Counted from the first letter of the stretch, positions 1 to 7,714 are shown. The stretch is 10,254 bases of DNA from Prevotellaceae bacterium (GCA_031259645.1 JAIRLC010000055.1:1-10254); one strand, 5' to 3'. Notes: generated by a model not told the origin, from the letters alone. Numbers and translations are program-made.

Positions 1-243
1 CATTCCGGCATTATAAATTTACTTGGGATGCATTTTATTTCGAAAAATATTATCAGTAAAGCGTTGGGGAAATTTTATGCATCCCTCTTCGAGCTTCGGC
101 AAACAAGCGATTACAGCGATTGGGTAGCTATTGAGGAGGACGATGTGAGAAACCTTATACAACCGGCAGAAGAATTTATCGATACACTTGAAAAACTTAT
201 TTTTGAAAACACTGTTCGGCGGAACGTCCCCAGTTCGGCGTAG
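1..243 (+). CDS. HEPN-domain protein, C-terminal part (5' end outside window)
   Basis: The reading frame is open from base 1 to the TAG at 241-243 and gives the last 80 residues of a protein that begins before the window. An ATG at 28 lies inside the frame, but the residues before it (HSGIINLLG) belong to the same domain, so it is unlikely to be the start. The segment around LGKFYASLFELRQTSDYSDW, then an acidic helix and a closing EEFIDTLEKLI helix, resembles the C-terminal half of HEPN proteins of the PF05168 type. These often pair with a small MNT nucleotidyltransferase as toxin-antitoxin modules. The histidine at the very edge could be the H of the RX4-6H motif, but the arginine part is not visible. 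The partner gene, if present, would lie upstream of the window. The family call rests on recalled sequence pattern; the exact biological role is not shown. Confidence 0.72.
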   Translation, partial: HSGIINLLGMHFISKNIISKALGKFYASLFELRQTSDYSDWVAIEEDDVRNLIQPAEEFIDTLEKLIFENTVRRNVPSSA

Positions 244-279
244 CACTTTCGCTACGTTACCTGCCCGCAAATTGCGGGC
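239..279 (+). terminator. Two tandem hairpins between convergent genes, possible terminator
   Basis: Two inverted repeats fill the gap between the HEPN gene and the converging OstA-like gene. The first is CGTAGC (239-244) with GCTACG (251-256) around a 6-nt loop, and it overlaps the HEPN stop codon. The second is GCCCGCAA (263-270) with TTGCGGGC (272-279) around a single A, so the real loop would be 3-5 nt. On the plus strand the second stem is followed by a moderately T-rich stretch (GGTTTGCTTATTT); on the minus strand no T-run follows. It is best read as a terminator for the HEPN gene, and perhaps as a 3'-end stabilising structure for the opposing operon. Confidence 0.5.
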
Positions 280-286
280 GGTTTGC

Positions 287-2230
287 TTATTTCACCGCAT
301 CAATTTTTTTGGTAATGGGGAACGTGGGTCTTGTTATCGTAGAAACTGCCGCACGCTGTGACGGCCTGATGTGCCGGTTGCACACCTCATAGCGCGTTTT
401 AGGCCGCAGGGCGTCATGCCACGCAAAGCCCTTGAGCCGCTGTTTTTCACGCGACACATCGTCGAGCGGGTGCATGTCGTCTTTTATCTGGGTCAAATAC
501 CTTATCCGGGCAACTTTCCGGTTTTTGATGAATATTTTCATGTTGGTGCTTTCCGCAAAATTAATATTCACCAGCACGCTGTCTTCATCCATAAAGAAAA
601 TAGTTTGGACGTTGGCCATGACGTCCATCAGGTAAATTTCATTATCTTTAAAATACGCAAACATGTCGCGACTTTTTATCTGGTTGTAGTGTATGGAGTC
701 TTCTTCCGAAACCATAAAGGCGCTGCCCAAAAACTCACCGCGATACAAGGCGCTGTCTTTTGAAATAAACCGTATCTTGTCGGCCGATATTTGGTTGTTT
801 GTGTTCCACAACACCGGATTATAAAACATTTCCGTTAAGGTGTCATTCACAAAAAAGACCATGGAATCACATACGGCTTGTCCGTCGTTACGGTATATTT
901 TTACGGCACGGTAGGCATAAAAATATTGCAACACAGAGTCGATTACCGGGGCCGGCGGTGTTGCGGAAGTATCCACCACAGCAGGTTTGCGCGCAAACAT
1001 CGCGGAATAGACCGGCGACGGCGTTTTTTTCGGAATTTCCGCACGCAAGCGACGGAGGTCTTTCTGCAAACTGTCAAGCGCCATGATGCCCAAAAACGGT
1101 ATGGGGCGCGGCGGCATGATGGTATCGGGCGCCACAGTAACACTGTCGGGCGGCATCACTTGCTGCAGCGCAGTGGTATCAGGCTGTCGCAATATGGTGG
1201 TGTCAATTTGCTGCACCGCTGCGGTGTCTATCTTTGACGTATCGATACCGTAAAACGCCGGATTTTTTAACGAAATATATTTCAAAGTATCGGCGCGCAA
1301 AAACACAGTGTCGCGTTTTATGCGGTGATTTTCATCTTCCTCTTCTTCATAATAAGCCATAGAGGGGTTGCGGGTTACCGAAACATCCTGTTCGTTCAAT
1401 AAATGGGCTTCATCGCCGAAAACGAGTAGCGACCGCGTGGTGTCGAGCATCTGAATATTCCTGTAGAGGTCGCTTTTCCCAATGGTGCGTTCATAAAAAA
1501 TACTGTCGGCCCATATCTCCTGCTTTTCCGACAGGACGTACGCATCCTGCGCGAAATGGAAATAATCCCTCGGCCGGTCGTACCACCCGCGCTTGCACGA
1601 CAGATAGCCGTCTTTGTGCCATATCGAGGTAGAACTCAAAAATACGGCGGTTTCCGTTTGCGTGTAATAATGCAAGGAATCGGAATGAATGTCATACGTG
1701 TCGTTGTGCATTTCCACTTCGCCATGGAATTTCGCCAATTTCAAATCCGAGTAATAATATCCTTTTTTACTCTCCAGCACATTCTCCTTATCGGCCAACG
1801 TACCGCCGCCAAAGAAATAGCCCACATTATCCTTGGTATTATAATCCAAATTGAACGTGCGCAATATCGCCGAACTGTCTTCCAGCCTGACCAGTTTTCC
1901 GCGCACACGGGCGAGGCTCGTGTTGCCGTCATAATACAGCGTATCGCCGTAAAGCCTTGTGGAGTTTTTAATGATATACACATGCCCGAACGCCTCTACC
2001 ACGTTCTCCGATGAATAATGATACATACTGTCGCAGGTCATTATGGCGTCGTTATGTAACAACTGCACGTGGCCAATTAAACGGTTTCCCGCCCGGCCGC
2101 TAAACGGAAGGCTTTTCGCCTTGTCGGCATGCAAAATTTTCACAAGTTTCCGTTCTCCCGGACTCTGTGCCGGAAGCATAACGGTAATCAGCACACCTGC
2201 CAATAAACAACGCCAGCGAAGCCCCTTCAT
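287..2230 (-). CDS. OstA/LptA-like periplasmic protein (OstA_2 family)
   Basis: A 647-residue exported protein. Residues 1-22 are a signal peptide: basic MKGLRWR, a hydrophobic run, then cleavage near PAQS. Residues about 30-260 carry repeats of the OstA/LptA beta-jellyroll kind (for example DAIMTCDSMYHYSSENVVEAFGHV and later copies of an ADSIFYE / DTLYY pattern). Residues about 330-430 are a low-complexity Pro/Asp/Thr stretch, followed by a second OstA-like block at 440-580 and a conserved C-terminus (LKGFAWHDALRPKTRYEVCNRHIRPS). LptA-type proteins carry lipopolysaccharide across the periplasm; the large Bacteroidetes versions are presumed to do similar work, but this is inferred. The ATG at 2230 lies 10 nt after the stop of the SurA-like gene, so the two are almost certainly co-transcribed. 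In Bacteroides relatives mutL often follows this gene; here it does not, and a HEPN gene converges instead. Confidence 0.88.
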   Translation of the reverse strand: MKGLRWRCLLAGVLITVMLPAQSPGERKLVKILHADKAKSLPFSGRAGNRLIGHVQLLHNDAIMTCDSMYHYSSENVVEAFGHVYIIKNSTRLYGDTLYYDGNTSLARVRGKLVRLEDSSAILRTFNLDYNTKDNVGYFFGGGTLADKENVLESKKGYYYSDLKLAKFHGEVEMHNDTYDIHSDSLHYYTQTETAVFLSSTSIWHKDGYLSCKRGWYDRPRDYFHFAQDAYVLSEKQEIWADSIFYERTIGKSDLYRNIQMLDTTRSLLVFGDEAHLLNEQDVSVTRNPSMAYYEEEEDENHRIKRDTVFLRADTLKYISLKNPAFYGIDTSKIDTAAVQQIDTTILRQPDTTALQQVMPPDSVTVAPDTIMPPRPIPFLGIMALDSLQKDLRRLRAEIPKKTPSPVYSAMFARKPAVVDTSATPPAPVIDSVLQYFYAYRAVKIYRNDGQAVCDSMVFFVNDTLTEMFYNPVLWNTNNQISADKIRFISKDSALYRGEFLGSAFMVSEEDSIHYNQIKSRDMFAYFKDNEIYLMDVMANVQTIFFMDEDSVLVNINFAESTNMKIFIKNRKVARIRYLTQIKDDMHPLDDVSREKQRLKGFAWHDALRPKTRYEVCNRHIRPSQRAAVSTITRPTFPITKKIDAVK

Positions 2231-2240
2231 GTTGCAAACA

Positions 2241-3596
2241 TTATTTTATCCAGCCCTCGCGCTGAAAAGTACAATCTTCGAACATGGGGTCAATGCGTAT
2301 ATATGTGTAAATTTGTTTTTGTTTGATCCACTCGTTCAGTTCTTCCGTTCTCCGCCCTTGCTTGGCAATATCCTGAATCACGGTGTAATCATCCGTAATG
2401 TTTGCCGTATGCGAAGGAATCAGTTTCTCCAGTTGAATGATTTTATATTGCGTATTGCCTTTTTTATCTACGGTCTCAAAAGGTTGTGAAATATCGCCGG
2501 GCTTCATGTTGCGCAACATGTTATAGTCCGCAGGGTTTAACATATCCTTTTCAAAATAGGGGCTCAGTGTATTTTCATTCACCACTAAACCGCCATTAAG
2601 GTTGGTGGTAAAATCTTGCGAAAAACGCTGTGCCGCCACAGCAAAAGTCATGCTGTCTTTGCGCACCAAATCGGCAATGCTGTCGAGCGTATTAAAAGCC
2701 CCCTGGCGTTTGTCGGAATCATATTTAGGTTTCATCAGAATATGCCGGCAATTAAACATGTCGGTTCCTTCTTTCGAAATCAACTGGATAATATGAAAGC
2801 CGTATTCTGTTTCCACAATTTGCGAAACCTGATCGGGCTTTAAAGATAAAGCCACATCAGCGAAGGCAGGCACGAAGTTCTGTGCCGACATCAAGCCCAA
2901 TTCCCCACCACGCCGCGCCGAAGGGTCTTCGGAATAGAGCACCGCCAGCGTACTGAACTTTTCACCGTTCAGTATCCGCTCACGCAAGGCCAACAACTGT
3001 TCCCGCACTTCAAATTTGGCATTTCCGGCCGGCGGGTTAATTACAACTTGCCTGATCAAATATTGATCGGGAATAACCGGCAAGCTGTCTTTCGGCGTCT
3101 TCTTGTAAAACCGTTCCACATCCGCCGGCGATATCGGTGCATCCTTCATCAACTTCATCTGCATAAGTTGTGTGAGTATTTGCTCACGCACCGGCTCTTG
3201 CCAGTCCTGTTTAAGTTTGAATATCGGTTTTTTAAAATATTCTTCCGTGGCTTTTTCTCCGCCGAGCTGCGTCATAATCCCACGCAAACGCCGCTCCAAC
3301 TGTTCCTCCACTGTGGCGTCGTCGGCCTGCAAACTGTCGATACGCGCCTGAGCCAATAATAATTTTTGCAGCAACATGTTTTCGAACACTTCGCAACGGA
3401 TGTTTTTATCAGACACTATGCCTTGCACACGCATCATCATTACTTCCGATTCCACATCGGAATACAGGATCATTTCACCGCCCACCACTGCCGCAACTTT
3501 ATCAATCAGCCCATTTTGCGCTGAAAGCGTAGTGCTGAAGCAAAAAGTGAACAAGAATAATCTCAAATTTTTCTTTATAGCGCACATTCTATTCAT
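2241..3596 (-). CDS. SurA-like periplasmic peptidylprolyl isomerase with two parvulin domains
   Basis: A 451-residue exported foldase. Residues 1-27 form a signal peptide (KKNLRLFLFTFCFSTTLSAQ). Residues about 28-170 match the SurA N-terminal chaperone region (LIDKVAAVVGGEMILYSDVE). The first parvulin domain spans about 176-275, with the typical YSEDPSARRGGELGLMSAQNFVPAFADVAL and GFHIIQL signatures; a second, more divergent one spans about 281-390, beginning FNCRHILMKP. SurA proteins chaperone outer-membrane proteins and catalyse proline isomerisation in the periplasm. I start it at the ATG at 3596. A TTG at 3599 extends the frame by one codon, and the ATG at 3587 would give a more compact signal peptide beginning MCAIKKN, so 3587 is a real alternative. 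With the 3596 start it overlaps the preceding gene by 8 nt, and the OstA-like gene follows 10 nt later. Confidence 0.9.
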   Translation of the reverse strand: MNRMCAIKKNLRLFLFTFCFSTTLSAQNGLIDKVAAVVGGEMILYSDVESEVMMMRVQGIVSDKNIRCEVFENMLLQKLLLAQARIDSLQADDATVEEQLERRLRGIMTQLGGEKATEEYFKKPIFKLKQDWQEPVREQILTQLMQMKLMKDAPISPADVERFYKKTPKDSLPVIPDQYLIRQVVINPPAGNAKFEVREQLLALRERILNGEKFSTLAVLYSEDPSARRGGELGLMSAQNFVPAFADVALSLKPDQVSQIVETEYGFHIIQLISKEGTDMFNCRHILMKPKYDSDKRQGAFNTLDSIADLVRKDSMTFAVAAQRFSQDFTTNLNGGLVVNENTLSPYFEKDMLNPADYNMLRNMKPGDISQPFETVDKKGNTQYKIIQLEKLIPSHTANITDDYTVIQDIAKQGRRTEELNEWIKQKQIYTYIRIDPMFEDCTFQREGWIK

Positions 3597-4449
3597 CAAT
3601 GTAAATTTTTAGCCGTTTATAATCCAATGCTTCATTGTATGCGGAATTTTCAAGATTTTTGATCAGGTCGCGTTTTCTCTTGCCGATGATTAAATGCGCA
3701 ATCGCATCTCTGACATGCGCCAAAGGCGCCACGTCGCCTTCTTTCTTTACGGTACGGAAATTTAACAGGTAGAGATATTGTTCATCCATCATTTCCAAAT
3801 AGCCGTTTTCTTTTAAAGACTGGCTGCATTGTTCGGCCGTAAAAGTTGTTTTTTGCGCAAGGAAATCCACATCGACCCACTGGTCATTAAAAAAGTCGCA
3901 CACCGCTTCTATTTTCGCACACAAACTATCAAGTTTTCTCATATTTTCATCTTTCGCCGTACGGGCATAGCGTTTTATGGTTGCCGTTCCGGGAGCGTCT
4001 TTCCTTATCTTCACGTAGATGGCCTGCACATACGGCACAGTAAGCGGAAAAATTTCCGCATGCTGTTCATAAAATAATTCTATTTCCTCCTGACTGATGA
4101 CCGTATCTATTTTCTGTTCCACATAATGGTTTTCATAGCGGTAAGACAAGAGCGACAAACGATATTCTTCCAATTCACGGCTTACGTCTTTCTGCTCTTT
4201 ATCCAAATACAATTCCGCTTTAGCGGCTATAAGATATTGGCGCGCCCAGGTATTGATATATTTTTTCAATAGCTCAATGCTGTCTTTTTTGTTGATGTCA
4301 CTTGGAAAAATAGTAGATATGTTTGATAAAAAAAGTTTCTTGTCATCTATTTCGGCCACAATAATATCATTTGCCCCTTGCTGTTTCGTCGGGAAGAAAC
4401 TACAGGACATCATACACAACAAACCAACAATATAACTTATTTTTTTCAT
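3589..4449 (-). CDS. PpiC/SurA-like lipoprotein, divergent
   Basis: A 286-residue protein with a hydrophobic N-terminus ending in MMSC; Cys16 is a plausible lipidation site, so it is probably a lipoprotein facing the periplasm. The rest is largely helical and charged, like the SurA N-terminal chaperone fold (residues about 28-135: a short VAEIDDKKLFLSNI strand-helix, then long helices). The middle section at 138-205 resembles a parvulin region (VPYVQAIYVKI) but lacks the full Gly-rich signature seen in its downstream neighbour, so isomerase activity is doubtful. Similar proteins sit beside SurA homologues in Bacteroidetes genomes and are usually annotated as PpiC-type isomerase or hypothetical. 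Its ATG shares a base with the guaB stop (TAATG), suggesting translational coupling, and its own end overlaps the start of the SurA-like gene. A chaperone role is inferred from this context. Confidence 0.75.
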   Translation of the reverse strand: MKKISYIVGLLCMMSCSFFPTKQQGANDIIVAEIDDKKLFLSNISTIFPSDINKKDSIELLKKYINTWARQYLIAAKAELYLDKEQKDVSRELEEYRLSLLSYRYENHYVEQKIDTVISQEEIELFYEQHAEIFPLTVPYVQAIYVKIRKDAPGTATIKRYARTAKDENMRKLDSLCAKIEAVCDFFNDQWVDVDFLAQKTTFTAEQCSQSLKENGYLEMMDEQYLYLLNFRTVKKEGDVAPLAHVRDAIAHLIIGKRKRDLIKNLENSAYNEALDYKRLKIYIDE

Positions 4450-5918
4450 TACCGACTATAGTTTGGCGCCTCGCGTGTAATAGTTACATCATGCGGATGG
4501 CTTTCAATTACACCGGCAGCCGTAACACGAATGAACGAGGCTTTTTTCAAATTTTCAATATCTTTTGCTCCGCAATATCCCATCCCCGCACGCAACCCAC
4601 CAATGAGCTGGTAAAAAACTTCCGACAGGGAGCCCTTGTAGGGCACTTGCGCCACAATACCTTCCGGCACTAATTTCTTCACATCATCTTCCATATCTTG
4701 AAAATAGCGGTCTTTAGAGCCTTCCTGCATGGCTTCCAGAGAGCCCATGCCGCGGTATGACTTGAATTTCCGGCCATTCAAAATAATAGTTTCGCCGGGC
4801 GATTCCTCCACTCCGGCAAACAGCGACCCAATCATTATCGTATCAGCGCCGGCGGCTATGGCTTTGACCACATCACCCGAATAACGAATACCGCCATCGG
4901 CAATAATCGGAACGTCCGAGCCTTTAATTGCCTTTGCCACCTCATAAATGGCCGTAAGCTGCGGCACGCCCACACCGGCTACCACGCGGGTGGTACAAAT
5001 TGCGCCCGGCCCGATACCCACTTTTACCGCATCGGCGCCCGCTTCCACAAGAAGTTTTGCCGCCTCGCCGGTGGCGATATTTCCCACCACCACTTCTATG
5101 TGCGGATATTTCTTTTTGACTTCTTTCACTGTGTTCACCACACTCATGGAATGTCCGTGCGCCGTATCAATCACTATGGCATCGACCTCCACCTTTATGA
5201 GCGCTTCGATTTGCGGCATGGTGCGGGCATTCACGCCCACGCCGGCAGCCACGCGCAGGCGGCCTTTGGCATCTTTGCTTGCCGTGGGGTTATCCTTGAT
5301 TTTGGTAATATCCTTAAACGTGAGCAAACCCACCAGCCGGCCTTCGTTATCAACCACCGGCAATTTCTCTATTTTGTGTTTTTTCAACAACGCGGTGGCC
5401 TGTTGCAAATCGGTGCCCTGCGGTGCAGTGATAAGGTTTTCCGAAGTCATCACCACAGCCACCGGCGTGGACAGGTTGTCCTGAAAGCGCAAATCGCGGT
5501 TGGTGACAATGCCTGTCAGATGCCGCTGTGCATCCACCACCGGGATGCCGCCAATTTTATTTTCATGCATCAAACGAAGCGCGTCGCCCACTGTGGCGTC
5601 GCGAAGGATGGTCACCGGATCGAAAATCATACCGTTTTCCGCCCGTTTTACTCTCCTCACCTGCTCTACCTGTTGCTCAATACTCATATTTTTATGGATC
5701 ACGCCAATGCCGCCCTCACGCGCCATGGCAATGGCCATGCCGGCTTCCGTAACGGTGTCCATGGCGGCAGAAACAAGCGGTGCACAAATCTTAATGTTCC
5801 TTGAAAATTTTGTAGCCACCTGCACCTCACGAGGCAATACGGCCGATTTGGCCGGCACCAGCAACACATCATCAAAAGTAAGACCCTCTTTTGCAACCCT
5901 ATCGTTCATGAAAGACAT
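4449..5918 (-). CDS. guaB: Inosine-5'-monophosphate dehydrogenase
   Basis: A full-length 489-residue IMP dehydrogenase, which oxidises IMP to XMP with NAD+, the committed step of guanine nucleotide synthesis in the cytosol. The N-terminus has the family's [14 protein letters not shown]. Two CBS domains lie at about 95-205 (ending LTFKDITK) and interrupt the TIM barrel; they are the usual site of allosteric nucleotide binding. The catalytic loop [11 protein letters not shown] places the nucleophile at Cys308. The IMP phosphate site is seen in DGGIRYSGD (341-349) and SYRGMGSL (387-394), and the flap Arg-Tyr pair lies in KDRYFQ (404-405). The C-terminus TREAPNYSR is typical for the phylum. The ATG at 5918 is chosen; an internal ATG three codons later would truncate the conserved N-terminus little. 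It is first in the minus-strand operon, and its stop overlaps the next start by one base. Confidence 0.98.
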   Translation of the reverse strand: MSFMNDRVAKEGLTFDDVLLVPAKSAVLPREVQVATKFSRNIKICAPLVSAAMDTVTEAGMAIAMAREGGIGVIHKNMSIEQQVEQVRRVKRAENGMIFDPVTILRDATVGDALRLMHENKIGGIPVVDAQRHLTGIVTNRDLRFQDNLSTPVAVVMTSENLITAPQGTDLQQATALLKKHKIEKLPVVDNEGRLVGLLTFKDITKIKDNPTASKDAKGRLRVAAGVGVNARTMPQIEALIKVEVDAIVIDTAHGHSMSVVNTVKEVKKKYPHIEVVVGNIATGEAAKLLVEAGADAVKVGIGPGAICTTRVVAGVGVPQLTAIYEVAKAIKGSDVPIIADGGIRYSGDVVKAIAAGADTIMIGSLFAGVEESPGETIILNGRKFKSYRGMGSLEAMQEGSKDRYFQDMEDDVKKLVPEGIVAQVPYKGSLSEVFYQLIGGLRAGMGYCGAKDIENLKKASFIRVTAAGVIESHPHDVTITREAPNYSR

Positions 5919-5938
5919 GATTTTATTGTTTAAAAGAG

Positions 5939-5946
5939 CAAAGGTA
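5939..5946 (-). promoter_or_regulatory. Putative guaB operon promoter, -7 box
   Basis: On the minus strand this reads TACCTTTG, a perfect match to the Bacteroidetes -7 consensus TAnnTTTG, about 20 nt before the guaB ATG. A start about 6 nt downstream would leave a very short leader. No clear TTTG lies 19-21 nt further upstream, where the sequence is already the end of the radical SAM gene. The call rests on the -7 element and its position. Confidence 0.5.
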
Positions 5947-5966
5947 GTAAAAGAATGTGAATTATG

Positions 5967-6902
5967 CTAATCGTTTAATCTTCCTTGCCACGTATTCCGT
6001 TCCTCAAGGCGGCGGTCGAGCAAACGCAAGAGTTCCACATTGCGCAATTTGCCCCACGGCAGGGCATCCACAAACTTTGGCGGCGTTTCATTCACAAACC
6101 GTTCTATAAGGATAGCGGGCGACAGGCGTTCTAAAAAGTCAACGAAAAAATCGATGTAATCAGCCAGCGAAAATTCAACAAAATATTCGGGATGAGCGGT
6201 GTGTTCTCGTTCCATAGCCGTTCCCTTAATAATTTGCAACTGGTGAAATTTAACGGAAGTGAGCGGTAATGTGGAAATAATTTTTGCAGCCGAGAGCATG
6301 TCTTCCCGCGTTTCACCGGGCAATCCGAAAATAAAATGGCCGCCTGTGCGGACGCCGCGCGCGGCTGTAGCTTCCAGCGCCCAACGGGCATCGGCAAATG
6401 TGTGCCCGCGGTTAATGCGTGCCAACGTACCGTCGTAGCACGACTCTATGCCATATTCAATTTGCACGAACCGGTTTTTGGAAAGTTCCGCAAAATAATC
6501 AAGTTTTTCATCGTCCACGCAATCGGGACGCGTTCCCACCACAATTCCCTCGATTTGAGGATGCCGCAACGCCTCCTCATAAATCACCTTTAATTTTTCC
6601 AAAGGGGCGTAGGTGTTGGAATACGATTGGAAATACGCCAAAAACCGGCGGGCGCGCCGGTAGCGCACCGCATGAAAGCGTATGCCTTCTTCAATTTGCC
6701 GGGTTATGCTTTTTTGCGGGTCGCAATACGAAGGGCTGAAAGCCTTGTTATCGCAATACGTACAGCCGCCCCGCGCCTTTGCGCCGTCGCGGTTGGGACA
6801 AGTAAATCCCGCGTCAATGGTTACTTTTTGTATCCGTTCTCCGAAGTGTTGCTTAAAGTAACCGATATAAGAATTAAAACGTTGATGAGGGGCTTCGGGC
6901 AA
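5967..6902 (-). CDS. Radical SAM protein, TIGR01212 family (YhcC-like)
   Basis: A 311-residue radical SAM protein. The cluster-binding cysteines are Cys35, Cys47 and Cys50 in FTCPNRDGAKARGGCTYC, the arrangement specific to the TIGR01212/YhcC family rather than the common CX3CX2C. Other family signatures are FQSYSNTYAP (91-100), GTRPDC (123-128), VQIEYGIES (146-154), FGLPGE (192-197) and KFHQLQIIKGT (218-228). These enzymes use a [4Fe-4S] cluster and S-adenosylmethionine to make radicals; to my knowledge the substrate is not established. The start is TTG at 6902: the frame has an in-frame TAA only five codons upstream, no ATG lies nearby, and starting later would remove the conserved FNSYIGYFKQHFGERIQK segment. 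The TTG lies 4 nt after the stop of the YhcH-like gene, so the pair is an operon. Length is normal for the family. Confidence 0.92.
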   Translation of the reverse strand: MPEAPHQRFNSYIGYFKQHFGERIQKVTIDAGFTCPNRDGAKARGGCTYCDNKAFSPSYCDPQKSITRQIEEGIRFHAVRYRRARRFLAYFQSYSNTYAPLEKLKVIYEEALRHPQIEGIVVGTRPDCVDDEKLDYFAELSKNRFVQIEYGIESCYDGTLARINRGHTFADARWALEATAARGVRTGGHFIFGLPGETREDMLSAAKIISTLPLTSVKFHQLQIIKGTAMEREHTAHPEYFVEFSLADYIDFFVDFLERLSPAILIERFVNETPPKFVDALPWGKLRNVELLRLLDRRLEERNTWQGRLND

Positions 6903-6906
6903 GATT

Positions 6907-7353
6907 TTATATCTTTACTTTTACGATTATCTTACGGATTACATCATCGCTAATCATCGGGGCGTGGGCGTCGTACGGGAAAAAGATGACAATATGCTCC
7001 GGCACCAGCGTAAAAAATACGTTGGGCTCGTCGTCGTACAGCGCCATATCCTGCTGTTCGTTGTAAGCGGTATGAAGAATTTGGCAATGCCGGCGGTCGC
7101 GCCAGCCCATGGTTTCTATACCTTTAACCAACACCTGTATGTCGATATACGAGTCGTGCACTTCCAATTTAGCCGCCTCAGGCGTTTTGCCCGGGCCTTC
7201 GCTCACGGTGGCATACACGTTGTCGCCATCAATGACATGGCGGCCTTCGGCAAGCTGTTCAAGCGGCTGGCGGCGCAGGAAACGATAAGCTTTTTCAAAG
7301 CCGGGATGCATGGAAAAATAACGCTCCAAGCCCAATATCGAGTCAATAATCAT
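6907..7353 (-). CDS. YhcH/YjgK/YiaL family protein
   Basis: A 148-residue cytosolic protein of the YhcH/YjgK/YiaL (DUF386) family, a small cupin-like beta-barrel fold. Visible signatures are GRHVIDGDNVYATV (37-50), KLEVHDSYIDIQVLVKG (62-78) and FFPYDAHAP (124-132); the conserved His, Glu and Asp residues in these are probable metal ligands. Family members are found with sialic acid, gulonate or beta-galactoside genes and are suspected to act on sugars as isomerases or anomerases, but the reaction is not settled and no sugar genes are present here. The ATG at 7353 is the natural start. The radical SAM gene follows after 4 nt. Its likely promoter lies in the short divergent gap to the small helical protein gene. 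Confidence 0.9.
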   Translation of the reverse strand: MIIDSILGLERYFSMHPGFEKAYRFLRRQPLEQLAEGRHVIDGDNVYATVSEGPGKTPEAAKLEVHDSYIDIQVLVKGIETMGWRDRRHCQILHTAYNEQQDMALYDDEPNVFFTLVPEHIVIFFPYDAHAPMISDDVIRKIIVKVKI

Positions 7354-7377
7354 AATAAAAACATTTAGATTGAAGTA

Positions 7378-7385
7378 CGAAGATA
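7378..7385 (-). promoter_or_regulatory. Putative promoter -7 box for the YhcH-like/radical SAM operon
   Basis: The minus strand reads TATCTTCG here, one mismatch from TAnnTTTG, 25 nt before the ATG at 7353. The same variant appears before the coiled-coil protein gene at 9978-9985. No convincing -33 element is visible. Confidence 0.4.
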
Positions 7386-7408
7386 CAATTTATTTCGAAA
7401 TATTGCCG

Positions 7409-7416
7409 TATATTTG
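7409..7416 (+). promoter_or_regulatory. Putative promoter -7 box for the small helical protein gene
   Basis: TATATTTG matches the -7 consensus exactly and would start a transcript near 7423, giving a leader of about 22 nt before the ATG at 7445. This supports the shorter start of that gene, because the in-frame ATG at 7370 lies upstream of the promoter. The -33 region has no clear TTTG. Confidence 0.5.
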
Positions 7417-7444
7417 CCGAATTATTACTTTTTACAAAAATATT

Positions 7445-7714
7445 ATGGCAAGTATCCGGAATATTAAAAAAGACATTGATTATCTGATTAGCGAAGTTAT
7501 TTCAGACTGTTGTACATTCATGGCGCTGTATCCCGACAAGAAGCAGGAAGAGGCGCTGGCGCTTATTAACGAAACGCTTGATTTGCGCCACACATTAATT
7601 ACACGTGTGAATCACCCTGAAGGCAAAGCCAAAGCGCACTACCGCGCTATATTCAACGACCTGCTCAAAGGCGTTGATGAATCATTTCAAAAAATCAGCG
7701 CTTTTACGAAATAG
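7445..7714 (+). CDS. Small helical protein of unknown function (89 aa)
   Basis: I do not recognise a named family, though short proteins beginning MASI(R/K)N(I/L)KKDI are common conserved hypotheticals in Bacteroidales. The protein is acidic-basic mixed, with no signal peptide or membrane segment, and is predicted mostly helical: an N-terminal helix with IRNIKKDIDYLISEVISDC, a second over DKKQEEALALINETLDLRH, and a C-terminal one over HYRAIFNDLLKGVDESFQKI. Adjacent cysteines at 22-23 are the only notable residues. I choose the ATG at 7445; the frame is open back to an ATG at 7370, but that lies before the likely promoter and the added residues look like non-coding AT-rich sequence. Its last 11 bases overlap the 3' end of fabD on the other strand. 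Confidence 0.78.
   Translation: MASIRNIKKDIDYLISEVISDCCTFMALYPDKKQEEALALINETLDLRHTLITRVNHPEGKAKAHYRAIFNDLLKGVDESFQKISAFTK

Noticed and set aside
1556..2014. Open frame of 152 codons on the plus strand inside the OstA-like gene.
   Set aside because: It is antisense to a conserved gene, with no domain pattern, promoter or leader.
2043..2489. Open frame of 148 codons on the plus strand spanning the OstA/SurA-like junction.
   Set aside because: It crosses two real minus-strand genes and has no recognisable features; a shadow frame.
3597..3599. TTG at 3599 as start of the SurA-like gene.
   Set aside because: An ATG follows immediately at 3596 and another at 3587; the TTG adds one residue and has no support.
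5100..5804. Long open frame of 234 codons on the plus strand inside guaB.
   Set aside because: It lies wholly antisense to a fully conserved IMP dehydrogenase and its translation is rich in His, Cys and Arg with no recognisable domain, as expected for a shadow frame in moderately GC-rich coding DNA.
7370..7444. Upstream extension of the small helical protein to an ATG at 7370 (114 aa).
   Set aside because: The added codons cover the likely promoter box TATATTTG at 7409-7416 and read as AT-rich non-coding sequence; the conserved-looking start is MASIRNIKKDI at 7445.
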